A stretch of DNA of 64,000 bases from Alloprevotella sp. Lung230. Lineage in GTDB: Bacteria; Bacteroidota; Bacteroidia; Bacteroidales; Bacteroidaceae. Below the pieces are notes generated by a model. That model was not told where the DNA came from and ran no database searches. It worked only from the letters and a program-made list of their open reading frames with translations. The stretch is from contig NZ_JACSUD010000005.1 in assembly GCF_014385435.1 (NCBI RefSeq), forward strand, positions 62,001-126,000, given 5' to 3'. The position numbers and the translations under genes are program-made. This document shows, piece after piece, positions 27,601 to 35,839 of this stretch. Numbering within the stretch: the first letter of the stretch is position 1; each line of letters begins with the position of its first letter.

Positions 27601-30600
27601 AGCTTCCAACGATCCTTGGAATATGCCTTTCGGGGTGGCTTGGCCTTATATGCTCACGGTGGATATGTGCGGAAAGACGATTTATAAGACCTATGCATCG
27701 AGTAGATCCGGTGGTGCTCCTGTGGCTAAGATTACCCATACGGATGTCACTCTAGCCAAACAAGGAACGATTACTGTACGAGCATTAACAACGCAACAGA
27801 ACAACCCCAACTATTTTTATCCTATCGGACAGAAGGATAAAATAGAATGGACGGTGACCAATACAGCAGGTACAGAAACGTTTACCAAAACAGTAAAGGC
27901 TACCGACAGCTACACCTTTACCGGAATTCCTGAGGGTACTTACAACATCACAGGTGTTTACAAGGTAGACCAATGTGAGACGACTTATCCTCTAAATATG
28001 GGTTGGCCGGTTACGCCCACCGTCATCAAGCCGGGTACAGTGTTGGCCAAAATCACCGGAGTGAATGGTGATTGCGATGCCAATGCACAACTAAAATTGG
28101 CATTGCAGGATCCCACAGGAGTTACTAAGGTGACCTATTTTGTCAAAAATACGAAAACCGGAACTGAAACCGTAATCTCGACTACGACACCGGCTGTGGA
28201 GAAGGTGATAACCGGATTGGATGCAGCCACTTATAATATCAGAGTAGAAAGTGAAGTACCCACCGGGGCAACCTTGACAACCTACACAGACAATGTGTCC
28301 GTAACGCTGACCACCTCTTCTCCCTATATGACGATTGTGCAAGATGTCTTACGCACTCGTTCTTCGTTTAAAAATTGTCGCACCGGCTATTTAGCTTTTC
28401 GGTTCCAAAATGATAATGCAACCTATTATCATGATATGCCGAAGTTCATTAATGATGAATATCATTTCCGCATTACGGCAGCTCCTGCAGGAGTAACTGT
28501 TCCACAAGATTTTGCTTTATCACATCCTTGGTATTCTACAAGTTGGGGCTCAGATAAATATGGCTTCAATATCACGCCTATGCGTAATCTTCCTGCGGGA
28601 AAATACAAAATAGAAGTAACGAATCGTTGTAAAACAGCTCTCATTGATTGTGAAATCCCGGAAATTGATAAAATTCCAGATTTTGATAGGCACAATAATA
28701 ATTGTGCTCTGTCAAGCTTAAGGTTTCAGCCAAGTAATGACGGCAAATATTATGCGAATCCTTGGGGTGTACTCTATGACCCATACCCTTATGGGTATAG
28801 TAATACCCTTTGGGATGACTTGCTTACGTTTGATTTCCACTCTACGACTGGGGCGGTTCTTTCTAATGTACCCTATGTTAATAAAAATTATAATGGAAAT
28901 TATTCTTCAAGTTCACTTACTTCTGTTTATAACTTTCGTCCTTGGACACTTGATAAAATTACAGTAAAGGCGAATGCTTGTAGTAGTATTCCAGACGTAG
29001 AGTATCCTTTAACTTATGGTGCGTGTGGCGAATCCTACTGTGGCGATTTGATTATATCTTATGACCTTTCTGCTTATGAAGGAGTTGAAAACTTAACCTT
29101 GATTTTCGAGGAACAACCAACATATAATTATAATCATATCACAGGAAAGTACACTCGTGTACCAGGTGCGGAAATTAGACGCGTTCCTAATTATAAAGGA
29201 GGAGTATATAATTTCGGTAGTATTTCACGTAGCGTTTATGTACGTGTTGTTACTGCTGATGGACATAATATTGTGGAACAGTCTTGGACGCCCCAAAATT
29301 CTACTCCATATATTAGTCAATGGTTTGGTACTACTTATTGTGATGGTTATAAAATATATGCCCGAGCTAGTAAAGAATGTCAACGTAAAGCATACTTGCT
29401 GCTTCAGAAGGATGATGCGAGCCATACACTTATAGAACGTTCTCCGATGCTTTTTGACAACGAAATTTGGCATCCTAATACGCGCTTGCAATATGGAGAA
29501 AATTATGTTTTGGTTATGACAGATGAGTATGGAACACAGCAAACTACTAAGAAAGTAACTTTAGCAACCTCTTCTTTTGTAGCAGGTTATAAATTTAGTA
29601 ACTATTGTGATCGTCCCAATTCATCGTGCACCAATGATGGGAAAGGCAATAACATTTGTACTTACACTCCCGACTATGTGGAACTCGTTCCTCCTACGGG
29701 GTATGGTAAACAAGGAAATAAGCCCGGCAGTCCTACAATCAATGGGAATTGGTATATACCAGCAGATGTTGTGTTTACATTGGTTCAAGGTGGACGAACT
29801 TACACAGGTGTTTTTGAGAATATAGATAATTGGAACGATGTTAATGGAGATCGTAATTCTTCTGTCTATTGGGAATACACAACAGATGCTTCTGGATATT
29901 ATACTTATCACGAACCTCATATGCGATTGAAATGGACCTATGAAGAGGGAGGAGTAACTTATGTGGAAACTCCCCGATTGGATATAGGTGTCTCCTTTAC
30001 AGCAACTGCAACAAGTCCAACCTGTGGTACCTTATCAGTGCCAGGAACGACTTCGCTTCGAGGTACAATTTATGTAGATGGTGCTGGGTACTGGCAGCAA
30101 ACTTGCACAGGATGGAATTACAATCCTCCTTCTTCTGTCTCGTATAAAGATGCCAGTGGGAATACCCGCACTTACAGCGTTTATCAGTATAGAGGTGATA
30201 GTGGATGGACCAATATATGGACACCATATGTTGTCCCGAAAACTTCTGGACGAATTCAGCTGCAACTTAAGGGAAGTTATGAGTGCGATATGTATCTTCA
30301 AGATACACCAGTCTACAAGGATCACTACGTAAAGGCTTCAGAAAGCGTGTCTTACTTCTGCTCGAGCAGCAATAAAGGACAAATCTACGTGGCGGCCACC
30401 TCGGGTAATCCTCCTTATCGATTCGACTTGTTGGACGGCGATGAGGAAAGTTCGCCCGTGGTGATGACCAAAACCAGTCCCAACGAAAGTCCGGTGCTCT
30501 TCGAATATGGCGATGTGGGTAAGAAGTATCGCATCAATGTCTACGACAAATGCAACAACCTGCGTATCGCCTACCATACTACCGTAGTGTCGACCGGAGA

Positions 30601-31474
30601 CTTGGCCTATCAGCTGAGTGGAAAGAAAGAGTTTTGCGCAGAAGAGAACATGGATCTCGTCGGACAATACATCCCAGGAGCGACATACACTTGGACTTTG
30701 CCTGATGGATCAAGCCGGTCGGGACAAACACTCTATCTCGGTCCTGCCCGGACAGCACTGGCGGGGCGATACACCATTGATATCCTGCCGCCGAATTGTG
30801 CCAGCCACATCACCTCTACCTACGACGTGACGGTGAAAGGCATCACTCAGCCGGCTTGGTTTGCTCCCTCCCAGACCATCTGTCAGGGTAATCCTGTGAC
30901 CTATGCCCCGGGGCCTTCTATTGTAGAGACGAAGACTCCGACGACGACCACACCGGGTACGCCGAAGTATCAATGGCAGATGGCAGTAGGCACCGGAGAG
31001 TTTACCGATATTGCCGGTGCCACCCATGAAAGCTATACCTATCCGGCAGATATGGCTGGTACGTACCGCTTCCGCCGTATGACCACCTATGTGGGCTGCT
31101 CCACACAAACGAGTGTGGCGCAGTTGACGGTGCAACCCGGACCTTCACAGTCGCCCTCGCTCGACGAGTTGAATGTCTCGGTGCGAAAAGGAGCACAGTT
31201 TACTCTCACAGCCGGCTACACCCAAACGGGTGGTGTTCCAGTGGACTATAAATGGGAACGCAGTCCGGACGGCGTCACATGGACGACTGTGGGTACGAGC
31301 GAACTCTATACAGAAACGAGCAAGTTCAAGCAGCGTAAGATGTACTACCGCCGCACGATAGCCCCTCAATCAGGAATCGGCTGTCAGAGTGTAACCCCCA
31401 CTATCACTGTCACTTTCAAGGGAGGTTCTGCAGCACGTATCAACCCCCATCTGCGCCTGCGTGTTCCGGAATAA
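24617..31474 (+). CDS. Giant secreted Cys-bounded repeat protein (adhesin-like)
   Basis: A 2,285-residue surface protein with a signal peptide (about 1-25, ending VATIASG). Most of its length is a series of beta-rich domains of roughly 90-130 residues. They start near a Cys-Gly-rich motif (CTGKQG, CGGGSI, CAGSGGG, CESDGAG, CANTGS) and end in a strand of the type LPAGDYTLHATANCG, LAEGKYTVEAEMCG, LPVGTYKVTVSPKC. This recalls SprB-like or Ig-like adhesin repeats. The C-terminal 300 residues hold two Ig/PKD-like domains (YQWQMAVGTGEFTDIAGA; YKWERSPDGVTW). No typical type IX secretion C-terminal domain is evident at the end (PHLRLRVPE). Base composition shifts: about 26450-27400 and 28350-30330 are clearly more AT-rich than the ends, suggesting module exchange. 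A small secreted partner follows. Confidence 0.8.
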   Translation: MYSHFSHLRWYCLLLLSAVATIASGQGCPGLSKGDFTVEFDAGNTTCNQPGVVHISYRNAVRGFTKLTYQFSTDRDTYPLAQDALPSERVSVPLDNHWSEGTPIYIRVLAECPGQRVPQSVGLDKLTYTELTASHPQIVATTQSSNGCTGKQGVIRARIGGVTGFSKASYSLYKGTTLARTLFSAKPANYVEFTGLAAGTYRLVAKLTPSCTIGTPPTAPAGATWSGGELTIEKEVVVDVFTLYAYGYPVVGTCLGQVSAGVSRANGITSMTYEVLPRGGGAPLATETVTAPTPNLGKIFGALPAGDYTLHATANCGSAELSADFTVGTVEIGTLNAWVMRQPLPTCGGGSIQAYLPGVTLTAPATFRLLDASNSLVETLTTTDTYAKSGGSVYFKNLAEGKYTVEAEMCGSPVQRKEVELKAQAQLYMNAQTYAKGICAGSGGGEFRINFYPPLDQSGQLEVFYAGSLIRTMQVASGWQETKLTGLPAGDYKARLTLACGEVIETEAELRADNVQYSVSAQQNFGERFCTGYFITFTSYTNKPEIRQLFLDGRYEIKQGSTVVASGLYSTYDEKVGVQVPAPGKYTVRLIASCGTVSMKAEVEVKKPTLKVSAYESTAPSPCESDGAGTISVQLEGVTVSNRAALSELFSWNIEKDGAPYTPNYTGSTQVGASFSIALKRLPVGTYKVTVSPKCNPSMKEEQTFTVSSKTKLQDGFKIIPACGNLTLGGLEYAYVRFPQGVNLAIVKVFNKDTGVEIYSDKKKDPGSYNLELKNKLPVGNYRLEVQPYGYCPSYPLFTYDFTIPNQTEPFQNVDYNSGEGSSWNSPLIKGTAPCANTGSLQVGLRDDWNTLPAVVSSVKFSLTPEGGGTTQTQTMNSKKGYVKFLNLAAGDYKLNMLVDGADCFKTLKITIPTHLEDIPVLAAVDPVVNECPRQRGATFKIEGNNSYVQSNPKICKVWMWDDATKQYVEQLSQTIPAGQFETYFPNIPNYTGTQASNDPWNMPFGVAWPYMLTVDMCGKTIYKTYASSRSGGAPVAKITHTDVTLAKQGTITVRALTTQQNNPNYFYPIGQKDKIEWTVTNTAGTETFTKTVKATDSYTFTGIPEGTYNITGVYKVDQCETTYPLNMGWPVTPTVIKPGTVLAKITGVNGDCDANAQLKLALQDPTGVTKVTYFVKNTKTGTETVISTTTPAVEKVITGLDAATYNIRVESEVPTGATLTTYTDNVSVTLTTSSPYMTIVQDVLRTRSSFKNCRTGYLAFRFQNDNATYYHDMPKFINDEYHFRITAAPAGVTVPQDFALSHPWYSTSWGSDKYGFNITPMRNLPAGKYKIEVTNRCKTALIDCEIPEIDKIPDFDRHNNNCALSSLRFQPSNDGKYYANPWGVLYDPYPYGYSNTLWDDLLTFDFHSTTGAVLSNVPYVNKNYNGNYSSSSLTSVYNFRPWTLDKITVKANACSSIPDVEYPLTYGACGESYCGDLIISYDLSAYEGVENLTLIFEEQPTYNYNHITGKYTRVPGAEIRRVPNYKGGVYNFGSISRSVYVRVVTADGHNIVEQSWTPQNSTPYISQWFGTTYCDGYKIYARASKECQRKAYLLLQKDDASHTLIERSPMLFDNEIWHPNTRLQYGENYVLVMTDEYGTQQTTKKVTLATSSFVAGYKFSNYCDRPNSSCTNDGKGNNICTYTPDYVELVPPTGYGKQGNKPGSPTINGNWYIPADVVFTLVQGGRTYTGVFENIDNWNDVNGDRNSSVYWEYTTDASGYYTYHEPHMRLKWTYEEGGVTYVETPRLDIGVSFTATATSPTCGTLSVPGTTSLRGTIYVDGAGYWQQTCTGWNYNPPSSVSYKDASGNTRTYSVYQYRGDSGWTNIWTPYVVPKTSGRIQLQLKGSYECDMYLQDTPVYKDHYVKASESVSYFCSSSNKGQIYVAATSGNPPYRFDLLDGDEESSPVVMTKTSPNESPVLFEYGDVGKKYRINVYDKCNNLRIAYHTTVVSTGDLAYQLSGKKEFCAEENMDLVGQYIPGATYTWTLPDGSSRSGQTLYLGPARTALAGRYTIDILPPNCASHITSTYDVTVKGITQPAWFAPSQTICQGNPVTYAPGPSIVETKTPTTTTPGTPKYQWQMAVGTGEFTDIAGATHESYTYPADMAGTYRFRRMTTYVGCSTQTSVAQLTVQPGPSQSPSLDELNVSVRKGAQFTLTAGYTQTGGVPVDYKWERSPDGVTWTTVGTSELYTETSKFKQRKMYYRRTIAPQSGIGCQSVTPTITVTFKGGSAARINPHLRLRVPE

Positions 31475-31483
31475 TCCCTTCTT

Positions 31484-31536
31484 GTGAGATATAGGCCGTT
31501 TCAGCACATAATGTGCTGAGCTGCCTATTGTCTCAC
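31484..31536 (+). promoter_or_regulatory. Three-segment RNA hairpin between the surface genes
   Basis: GTGAGA (31484-31489) pairs with TCTCAC (31531-31536), ATAGGC with GCCTAT, and CAGCACA with TGTGCTG around a 3-base loop. There is no U run, so it may be a processing or stability element in the shared mRNA. Confidence 0.6.
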
Positions 31537-31583
31537 GTCGGCCAATCAGAACAAAATGTCTCACTCAAATTCTCATACACAAA

Positions 31584-32195
31584 ATGAAACTCAAAATTTT
31601 CAGCCTCTTTGCCGGACTTCTCTTTTCCTTGACAGCCTTGGCACAAAATGAACGTGTGGGTGTCAACACTCGCACCCCGACAGAAGATATGGACGTGAAG
31701 GGCAGCTTGCGCATCCAAACCTTGCCCAAAACGGGAGAGGGCATCAACACCGATGCGGCAGGCAACTACGACGCCACAAAGTCGAACCTCTATGCCCCCG
31801 ATCGGGTGCTGGTGGCCGATGATCATGGCGTAGTGGGAATGATGAACGCCGTGTGGCCTCTCTTCTTCTACATGCCCAGCATCGTAATTCCCACCGACAC
31901 GAGCGACCCTGCCTATGACGGTACCTCAACTTTTGAAATCGACCTCTACCAGAAATATTTCGATCAGTTTACCCCCTCTTTTCCCGCCTCCAGTGCGCAG
32001 AACCCGGGTGCAACGAGTACACTTCCCGTTTTGGCACGCACCGAGTTGGACTACTTCGTGACGTACTATGACAATGCCGTCTTCAACAATGTCCAAGTGG
32101 ACGACAACGGACATCTGCGCTATTCCCTCATCAATCCTGCCTCTCCCGATGTGACGGAGAAGACGTTTATGAATGTGGTGTTCCGTCGTAAATAA
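31584..32195 (+). CDS. Small secreted tail-fibre-like partner protein
   Basis: A 203-residue protein with signal peptide MKLKIFSLFAGLLFSLTALA. The mature start, ERVGVNTRTPTEDMDVKGSL, is the NVGINTxxPxxxLDVxG type motif found in phage tail-fibre-like and surface proteins of Bacteroidota. The rest has no family I recognise and no repeats. It lies 109 bases after the giant protein, with a hairpin between, so the two are probably one transcript and may act together on the cell surface; this is inference. Confidence 0.7.
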   Translation: MKLKIFSLFAGLLFSLTALAQNERVGVNTRTPTEDMDVKGSLRIQTLPKTGEGINTDAAGNYDATKSNLYAPDRVLVADDHGVVGMMNAVWPLFFYMPSIVIPTDTSDPAYDGTSTFEIDLYQKYFDQFTPSFPASSAQNPGATSTLPVLARTELDYFVTYYDNAVFNNVQVDDNGHLRYSLINPASPDVTEKTFMNVVFRRK

Positions 32196-32392
32196 GCAGG
32201 ACGAGCACAATTTGTGAGGGCACACGTCTTCCCAGATGCACCTTACTTTCAGCCGTAGCCATTGGCATCCCTTCGATGAAATCGTTTGAGAAGCGATAAA
32301 TAATGTGTGAGAGACATCGAAGCTGCACAATGTGCTACGGCTTTTTTTCGATTTATCCGACATTTCGCGTGATGACACAATCGTGCAGGATT
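32196..32392. other. Junction between surface cassette and IS30 remnant
   Basis: No gene was seen. Sequence similarity to the transposase stops near 32393, so this segment probably contains one edge of a past insertion or deletion. Confidence 0.4.
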
Positions 32393-32993
32393 AATGGTCT
32401 TGATGTGTTTCTTGTAGAGTAGAAGCAGCCGTCTGACCTCCTTGGTCAACGGCTCTGCCTTCTTCCCATGGGCAAGTTTGGTCATGAAGAGCATGTTTGT
32501 GGAACGCTCCACGATCGTGAGTATGGCGTGGTTGTACCTATCCACAATCAAATCCATCTCAAAATCCCCAAAGCGTTTTCCGTCCGCCTGCTCGGGACGC
32601 GAGTGAATGCTCGTTCTATCGGCTATGGGAAAAAGCTTGCGTTTGGGTCGGCGTCTATATTTGAGCTTGTGACGCGTGTGGCGCGCCAATTCTCCGCTTG
32701 TATCGGAATGGATTAGATTGTAGATACATTGATGTGAGACACTGACGTCTTCCTTCTTCAACACGCCCGATATTTGTCGCGGTGACCATTGTTCTTCTAG
32801 CTTCTAGGATGAGTTGTTTGATTCTCCACACCAATTCGGGAGCAAGGGCTGCATTGCGTGTGGAACGCTTGCGATGCTCCATAGCCTTGTCGTGCGCCTT
32901 GAACCAAATATACTTGCCCGACCGAGTGCTGTTGCGTCTTAATTCACGAGAAAGCGTGGATTGCGTACTTTCAATGAGCGGGGAGAGGCTGAG
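32393..32993 (-). pseudogene. Decayed IS30-family transposase
   Basis: The minus strand carries an IS30-type helix-turn-helix (STLSRELRRN) and the start of the DDE domain (FGDFEMDLIVDRYNHAILTI, then ERSTNMLFM). The frame is broken: LILE continues as EEQWSPRQISGVL only after a shift. The break coincides with a tandem CTTCTAG duplication on the plus strand (32794-32807). The N-terminus before about 32993 and everything past KKHIKTI are missing, including the second catalytic Asp. No inverted repeats were identified. Confidence 0.8.
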
Positions 32994-33018
32994 GCTTTTC
33001 CGTGTACTGGCTGCAACG

Positions 33019-33062
33019 AAAAAGCCGGAAGCGAAGTTTTTATCAACTTGCTTCCGGCTTTT
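33019..33062 (-). terminator. Terminator after tRNA-Pro
   Basis: AAAAGCCGGAAGC and GCTTCCGGCTTTT are complementary around an 18-base loop. On the minus strand the second arm runs into TTTTT. Confidence 0.8.
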
Positions 33063-33072
33063 GCCTGCAGTG

Positions 33073-33145
33073 TCGGGGCGACAGGATTCGAACCTGCGAC
33101 CCCCTGGTCCCAAACCAGGTGCGCTACCAACTGCGCTACGCCCCG
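33073..33145 (-). tRNA. tRNA-Pro (anticodon TGG)
   Basis: The reverse strand gives acceptor CGGGGCG/CGCCCCG, D stem GCGC/GCGC, anticodon arm CCTGG-TTTGGGA-CCAGG with anticodon TGG, and T arm GCAGG-TTCGAAT-CCTGT. The length is 73 with discriminator A; CCA is not encoded next to it. It stands beside the IS30 remnant and the accessory stretch. Confidence 0.95.
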
Positions 33146-33227
33146 TGAGGTCTTTTCGAAATCGATGGCAAAATTACGCTTTTCTTTCGAGATAGCCAAG
33201 CTCTTCCGTGCTTTTCTCCGGCTTTTC

Positions 33228-34484
33228 CTACTCGAAACGGATGGCTTTGGCAGGCTGGATGCGCGAAATCATGTAGCTCGGAGCCACGAGGGCGAGGATG
33301 GTGATGACGAGCGTGCCGACATTGACAGCAACGATGGCAATCGGGTCGAGGAGGATGGGGACCGTGTCGACATAGTAGGTCGAGGCATTGAGGTGGATGA
33401 AGCCCCAGTGCTTTTCGGCCATGAGCAAAGCCAGGGCGAGGACATCGCCGATGAGCAGGCCGCGCAAGGTGATGAGGGCGGCAAAGTGGAGGAAGATGGC
33501 GCGAATGCGCGTGTTGCCGGCACCCAGGGCTTTGAGCACACCGATGGTCTGTGTGCGCTCGAGGATGAGGATGAACAGGCCGCTCACCATCGTGAAGCCG
33601 GACACGGCCACCATGAGGCAGAGGATGACAACCATGTTGACATCGAGCAGGTTGAGCCAGGCGAAGACTTGGGCATAGTGTTCCTTGATGCTGAGGGGCT
33701 GACGCGACTTGGTATCGGGGGCAGTGTTCATCTGCTCGCAGAGTCGGCGCAGGGCAGGGAGGGTTTGTGGGATTTGGTCGATGTCGTGGAGGCGCACTTC
33801 GAGCACAGAGGCTTGCGTGTTGTCCCAATGGTTGAGCCGCTCGATGGTGGAGATAGGGGTGAGTACGTAGTTGTTGTCGAAGATGTTCATGTTGGAGCAG
33901 TAGATGCCGCAGATAGTGAAGCGGCGGGTCTTGATGCTCTCTTCGAAGAAGTAGGAGAAGACGCGGTCGCCCACCTTCAGCCCCAGTTCGTCGGCTTGCA
34001 GGCGAGAGATGAGGATGTCGTTGCTGTCGGTGTCCTGCCAGCGAGGCAGTCGGCCCTCAACGAGGCACGAGGCAATGAAGGTGGTGTCGTATGTGGCGGG
34101 CAACCCCTTGAAGGTGATGCCTTTGAAGTCGGTGTTGGTCTTGATGATGCCCATCTTCTGCACAACGCGGTCGGTGTGAGCCACATTGGGCAGATGGCTG
34201 ACGGCGGCGATGAAGGCCGAATCCGTACGAATGGGGAAGCCATCGGGAGCAGTGAGGGTGCCGAGGTCCAGCACTTCGATGTGGCTGCCAAATCCTTCTA
34301 TTTTCTTGGAAATTTCGCTCTTGAAACCGGCAATGACGCTGATGGTGATAATCATGACGGCCAGCCCGATGGCCACACCTGCCGTGGCTATGGTGATGCT
34401 GGGGTTGGAGGAGCGTGGTTTGTCGGGGCTGATGTTTTGGAAGAAACGGCGGGCAACGAAGAAAGAGAAGCTCATAGTGGGCAA
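33228..34484 (-). CDS. ABC permease, LolC/LolE (FtsX-like) type
   Basis: A 418-residue inner-membrane permease of the MacB/FtsX superfamily. It has an N-terminal membrane segment (about 33-55, VAIGLAVMIITISVIAGFK), a periplasmic MacB-type domain (about 60-280) and three C-terminal segments (about 284-310, 328-355 and 375-400). The layout and VARRFF start fit LolC/E lipoprotein-release permeases. The ATPase partner is not in the window. An internal start at Met4 (34475) is possible. A terminator lies between it and the upstream aminotransferase gene. Confidence 0.82.
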   Translation of the reverse strand: MPTMSFSFFVARRFFQNISPDKPRSSNPSITIATAGVAIGLAVMIITISVIAGFKSEISKKIEGFGSHIEVLDLGTLTAPDGFPIRTDSAFIAAVSHLPNVAHTDRVVQKMGIIKTNTDFKGITFKGLPATYDTTFIASCLVEGRLPRWQDTDSNDILISRLQADELGLKVGDRVFSYFFEESIKTRRFTICGIYCSNMNIFDNNYVLTPISTIERLNHWDNTQASVLEVRLHDIDQIPQTLPALRRLCEQMNTAPDTKSRQPLSIKEHYAQVFAWLNLLDVNMVVILCLMVAVSGFTMVSGLFILILERTQTIGVLKALGAGNTRIRAIFLHFAALITLRGLLIGDVLALALLMAEKHWGFIHLNASTYYVDTVPILLDPIAIVAVNVGTLVITILALVAPSYMISRIQPAKAIRFE

Positions 34485-34503
34485 AAATTAGAGAAGCGGG
34501 AAC

Positions 34504-34537
34504 AAAAATCATGCCCGTGTGGGAGGCCACACGGGCA
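34504..34537 (-). terminator. Terminator after the aminotransferase gene
   Basis: TGCCCGTGTGG and CCACACGGGCA form an 11-bp stem with a 4-base loop; on the minus strand TGATTTTTG follows. Confidence 0.75.
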
Positions 34538-34553
34538 GAGAAGGGGGCGATGC

Positions 34554-35753
34554 TTAACGGATGCGACCAGGATAGGCATCCAGGGCCTTGTTGAGCACGA
34601 AGAGTGCGCGCTGGAGGTCTTCCTTCTTGAGGACGTAGGCAATGCGCACCTCGTTTCGGCCGGCACCGGGGGTGGTGTAGAAACCGGCAGCCGGGGCCAT
34701 CATGATCGTTTCGCCCTCGTAGTCGAAATCGCTCAGACACCAAGCGCAGAAGCGTTCGGCATCATCGATGGGCAGGCGTGCCATCGTGTAGAAAGCTCCC
34801 ATCGGGACGGGACTATAGACACCGGGAATGCGATTGAGTCCCTCGATGAGGCAGTTGCGGCGCTCCACGTACTCTTCGTACATCTCCTGCATGTAGCTTT
34901 GCGGCGTGTCGATAGAGGCTTCTGCCACAATCTGTCCGAGGAGGGGAGGGGAGAGGCGGGCTTGGCAGAACTTCATCACGGCCGTGTGAACAGCTTCGTT
35001 TTTAGTGATGAGCGCACCGATGCGTATGCCGCATTCCGAGTAGCGCTTAGACACAGAGTCGATGAGCACCACGTTTTGCTCAATGCCTTCGAGATGGCAG
35101 GCCGAGATGTAGGGCGTGTCGGCGTAGATGAACTCGCGGTAGACCTCATCGGAGAAGAGGAAAAGGTCGTGCTTTTGGACCAAATCGCGAATTTGGTTCA
35201 TCTCCTCGCGAGTGTAGAGGTAGCCCGTCGGGTTGTTGGGGTTGCAGATGAGGAGGGCTCGCGTGTGCTCGTTGATGAGGGCTTCAAACTTCTCAATGGC
35301 GGGAAGGGCAAATCCCTCTTCGATGGTGGTGGGGATGGTGCGGATGCAGGCACCGGCGGCAATGGCAAACGCCATGTAGTTGGCGTAGGCGGGCTCGGGG
35401 ACGATGATTTCATCACCGGGGTTCAAGCAGGAGAGAAAAGCAAACAGCACAGCCTCCGAACCACCGGAAGTAATGATGATGTCGTCGGGAGTGAGCTGAA
35501 TGTTGTAGCTGTGATAGTAGTCGACCAACTTCTTTCGATAACTTTCAAGCCCCTGTGAAGGGGAGTATTCCAAGATGGGGCGCTCCAGATGCCGCAGCGC
35601 CTCCAATCCCTGTTCCGGCGTGTGGAGGTCCGGCTGTCCGATGTTCAAATGATAGACCTTCACGCCACGTGCAGCAGCGGCATTGGCCAACGGCGCCAGT
35701 TTGCGGATGGGCGACTGTGGCATTTCGATGGCTCTTTCTGAAATGTTAGGCAT
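34554..35753 (-). CDS. Class I PLP-dependent aminotransferase
   Basis: A 399-residue fold-type I aminotransferase. Motifs: SGGSEAVLFAF (PLP phosphate region, 96-106), NPNNPTG (171-177), SDEVYREF (201-208) and the Schiff-base Lys236 in DSVSKRYSECGIRIG. Family members of this type use aspartate, alanine or aromatic donors; the substrate cannot be told. No signal peptide. It lies 86 bases downstream of the rluA-type gene on the same strand and is followed by a terminator. Confidence 0.88.
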   Translation of the reverse strand: MPNISERAIEMPQSPIRKLAPLANAAAARGVKVYHLNIGQPDLHTPEQGLEALRHLERPILEYSPSQGLESYRKKLVDYYHSYNIQLTPDDIIITSGGSEAVLFAFLSCLNPGDEIIVPEPAYANYMAFAIAAGACIRTIPTTIEEGFALPAIEKFEALINEHTRALLICNPNNPTGYLYTREEMNQIRDLVQKHDLFLFSDEVYREFIYADTPYISACHLEGIEQNVVLIDSVSKRYSECGIRIGALITKNEAVHTAVMKFCQARLSPPLLGQIVAEASIDTPQSYMQEMYEEYVERRNCLIEGLNRIPGVYSPVPMGAFYTMARLPIDDAERFCAWCLSDFDYEGETIMMAPAAGFYTTPGAGRNEVRIAYVLKKEDLQRALFVLNKALDAYPGRIR

Positions 35754-35839
35754 AGCAATTAGGATTTATAGGGGGAAGATAGAGACGAAGGTGTGCATGC
35801 GGACAAAGGAAGGGGTTGTCTGGGAGAAATGAGGCGCGT

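Noticed and set aside
32961-35558. Plus-strand open frame of 865 codons
   Set aside because: It runs antisense to the permease and aminotransferase genes and across tRNA-Pro; its His/Asp/Glu/Gly-rich content is typical of an antisense shadow.
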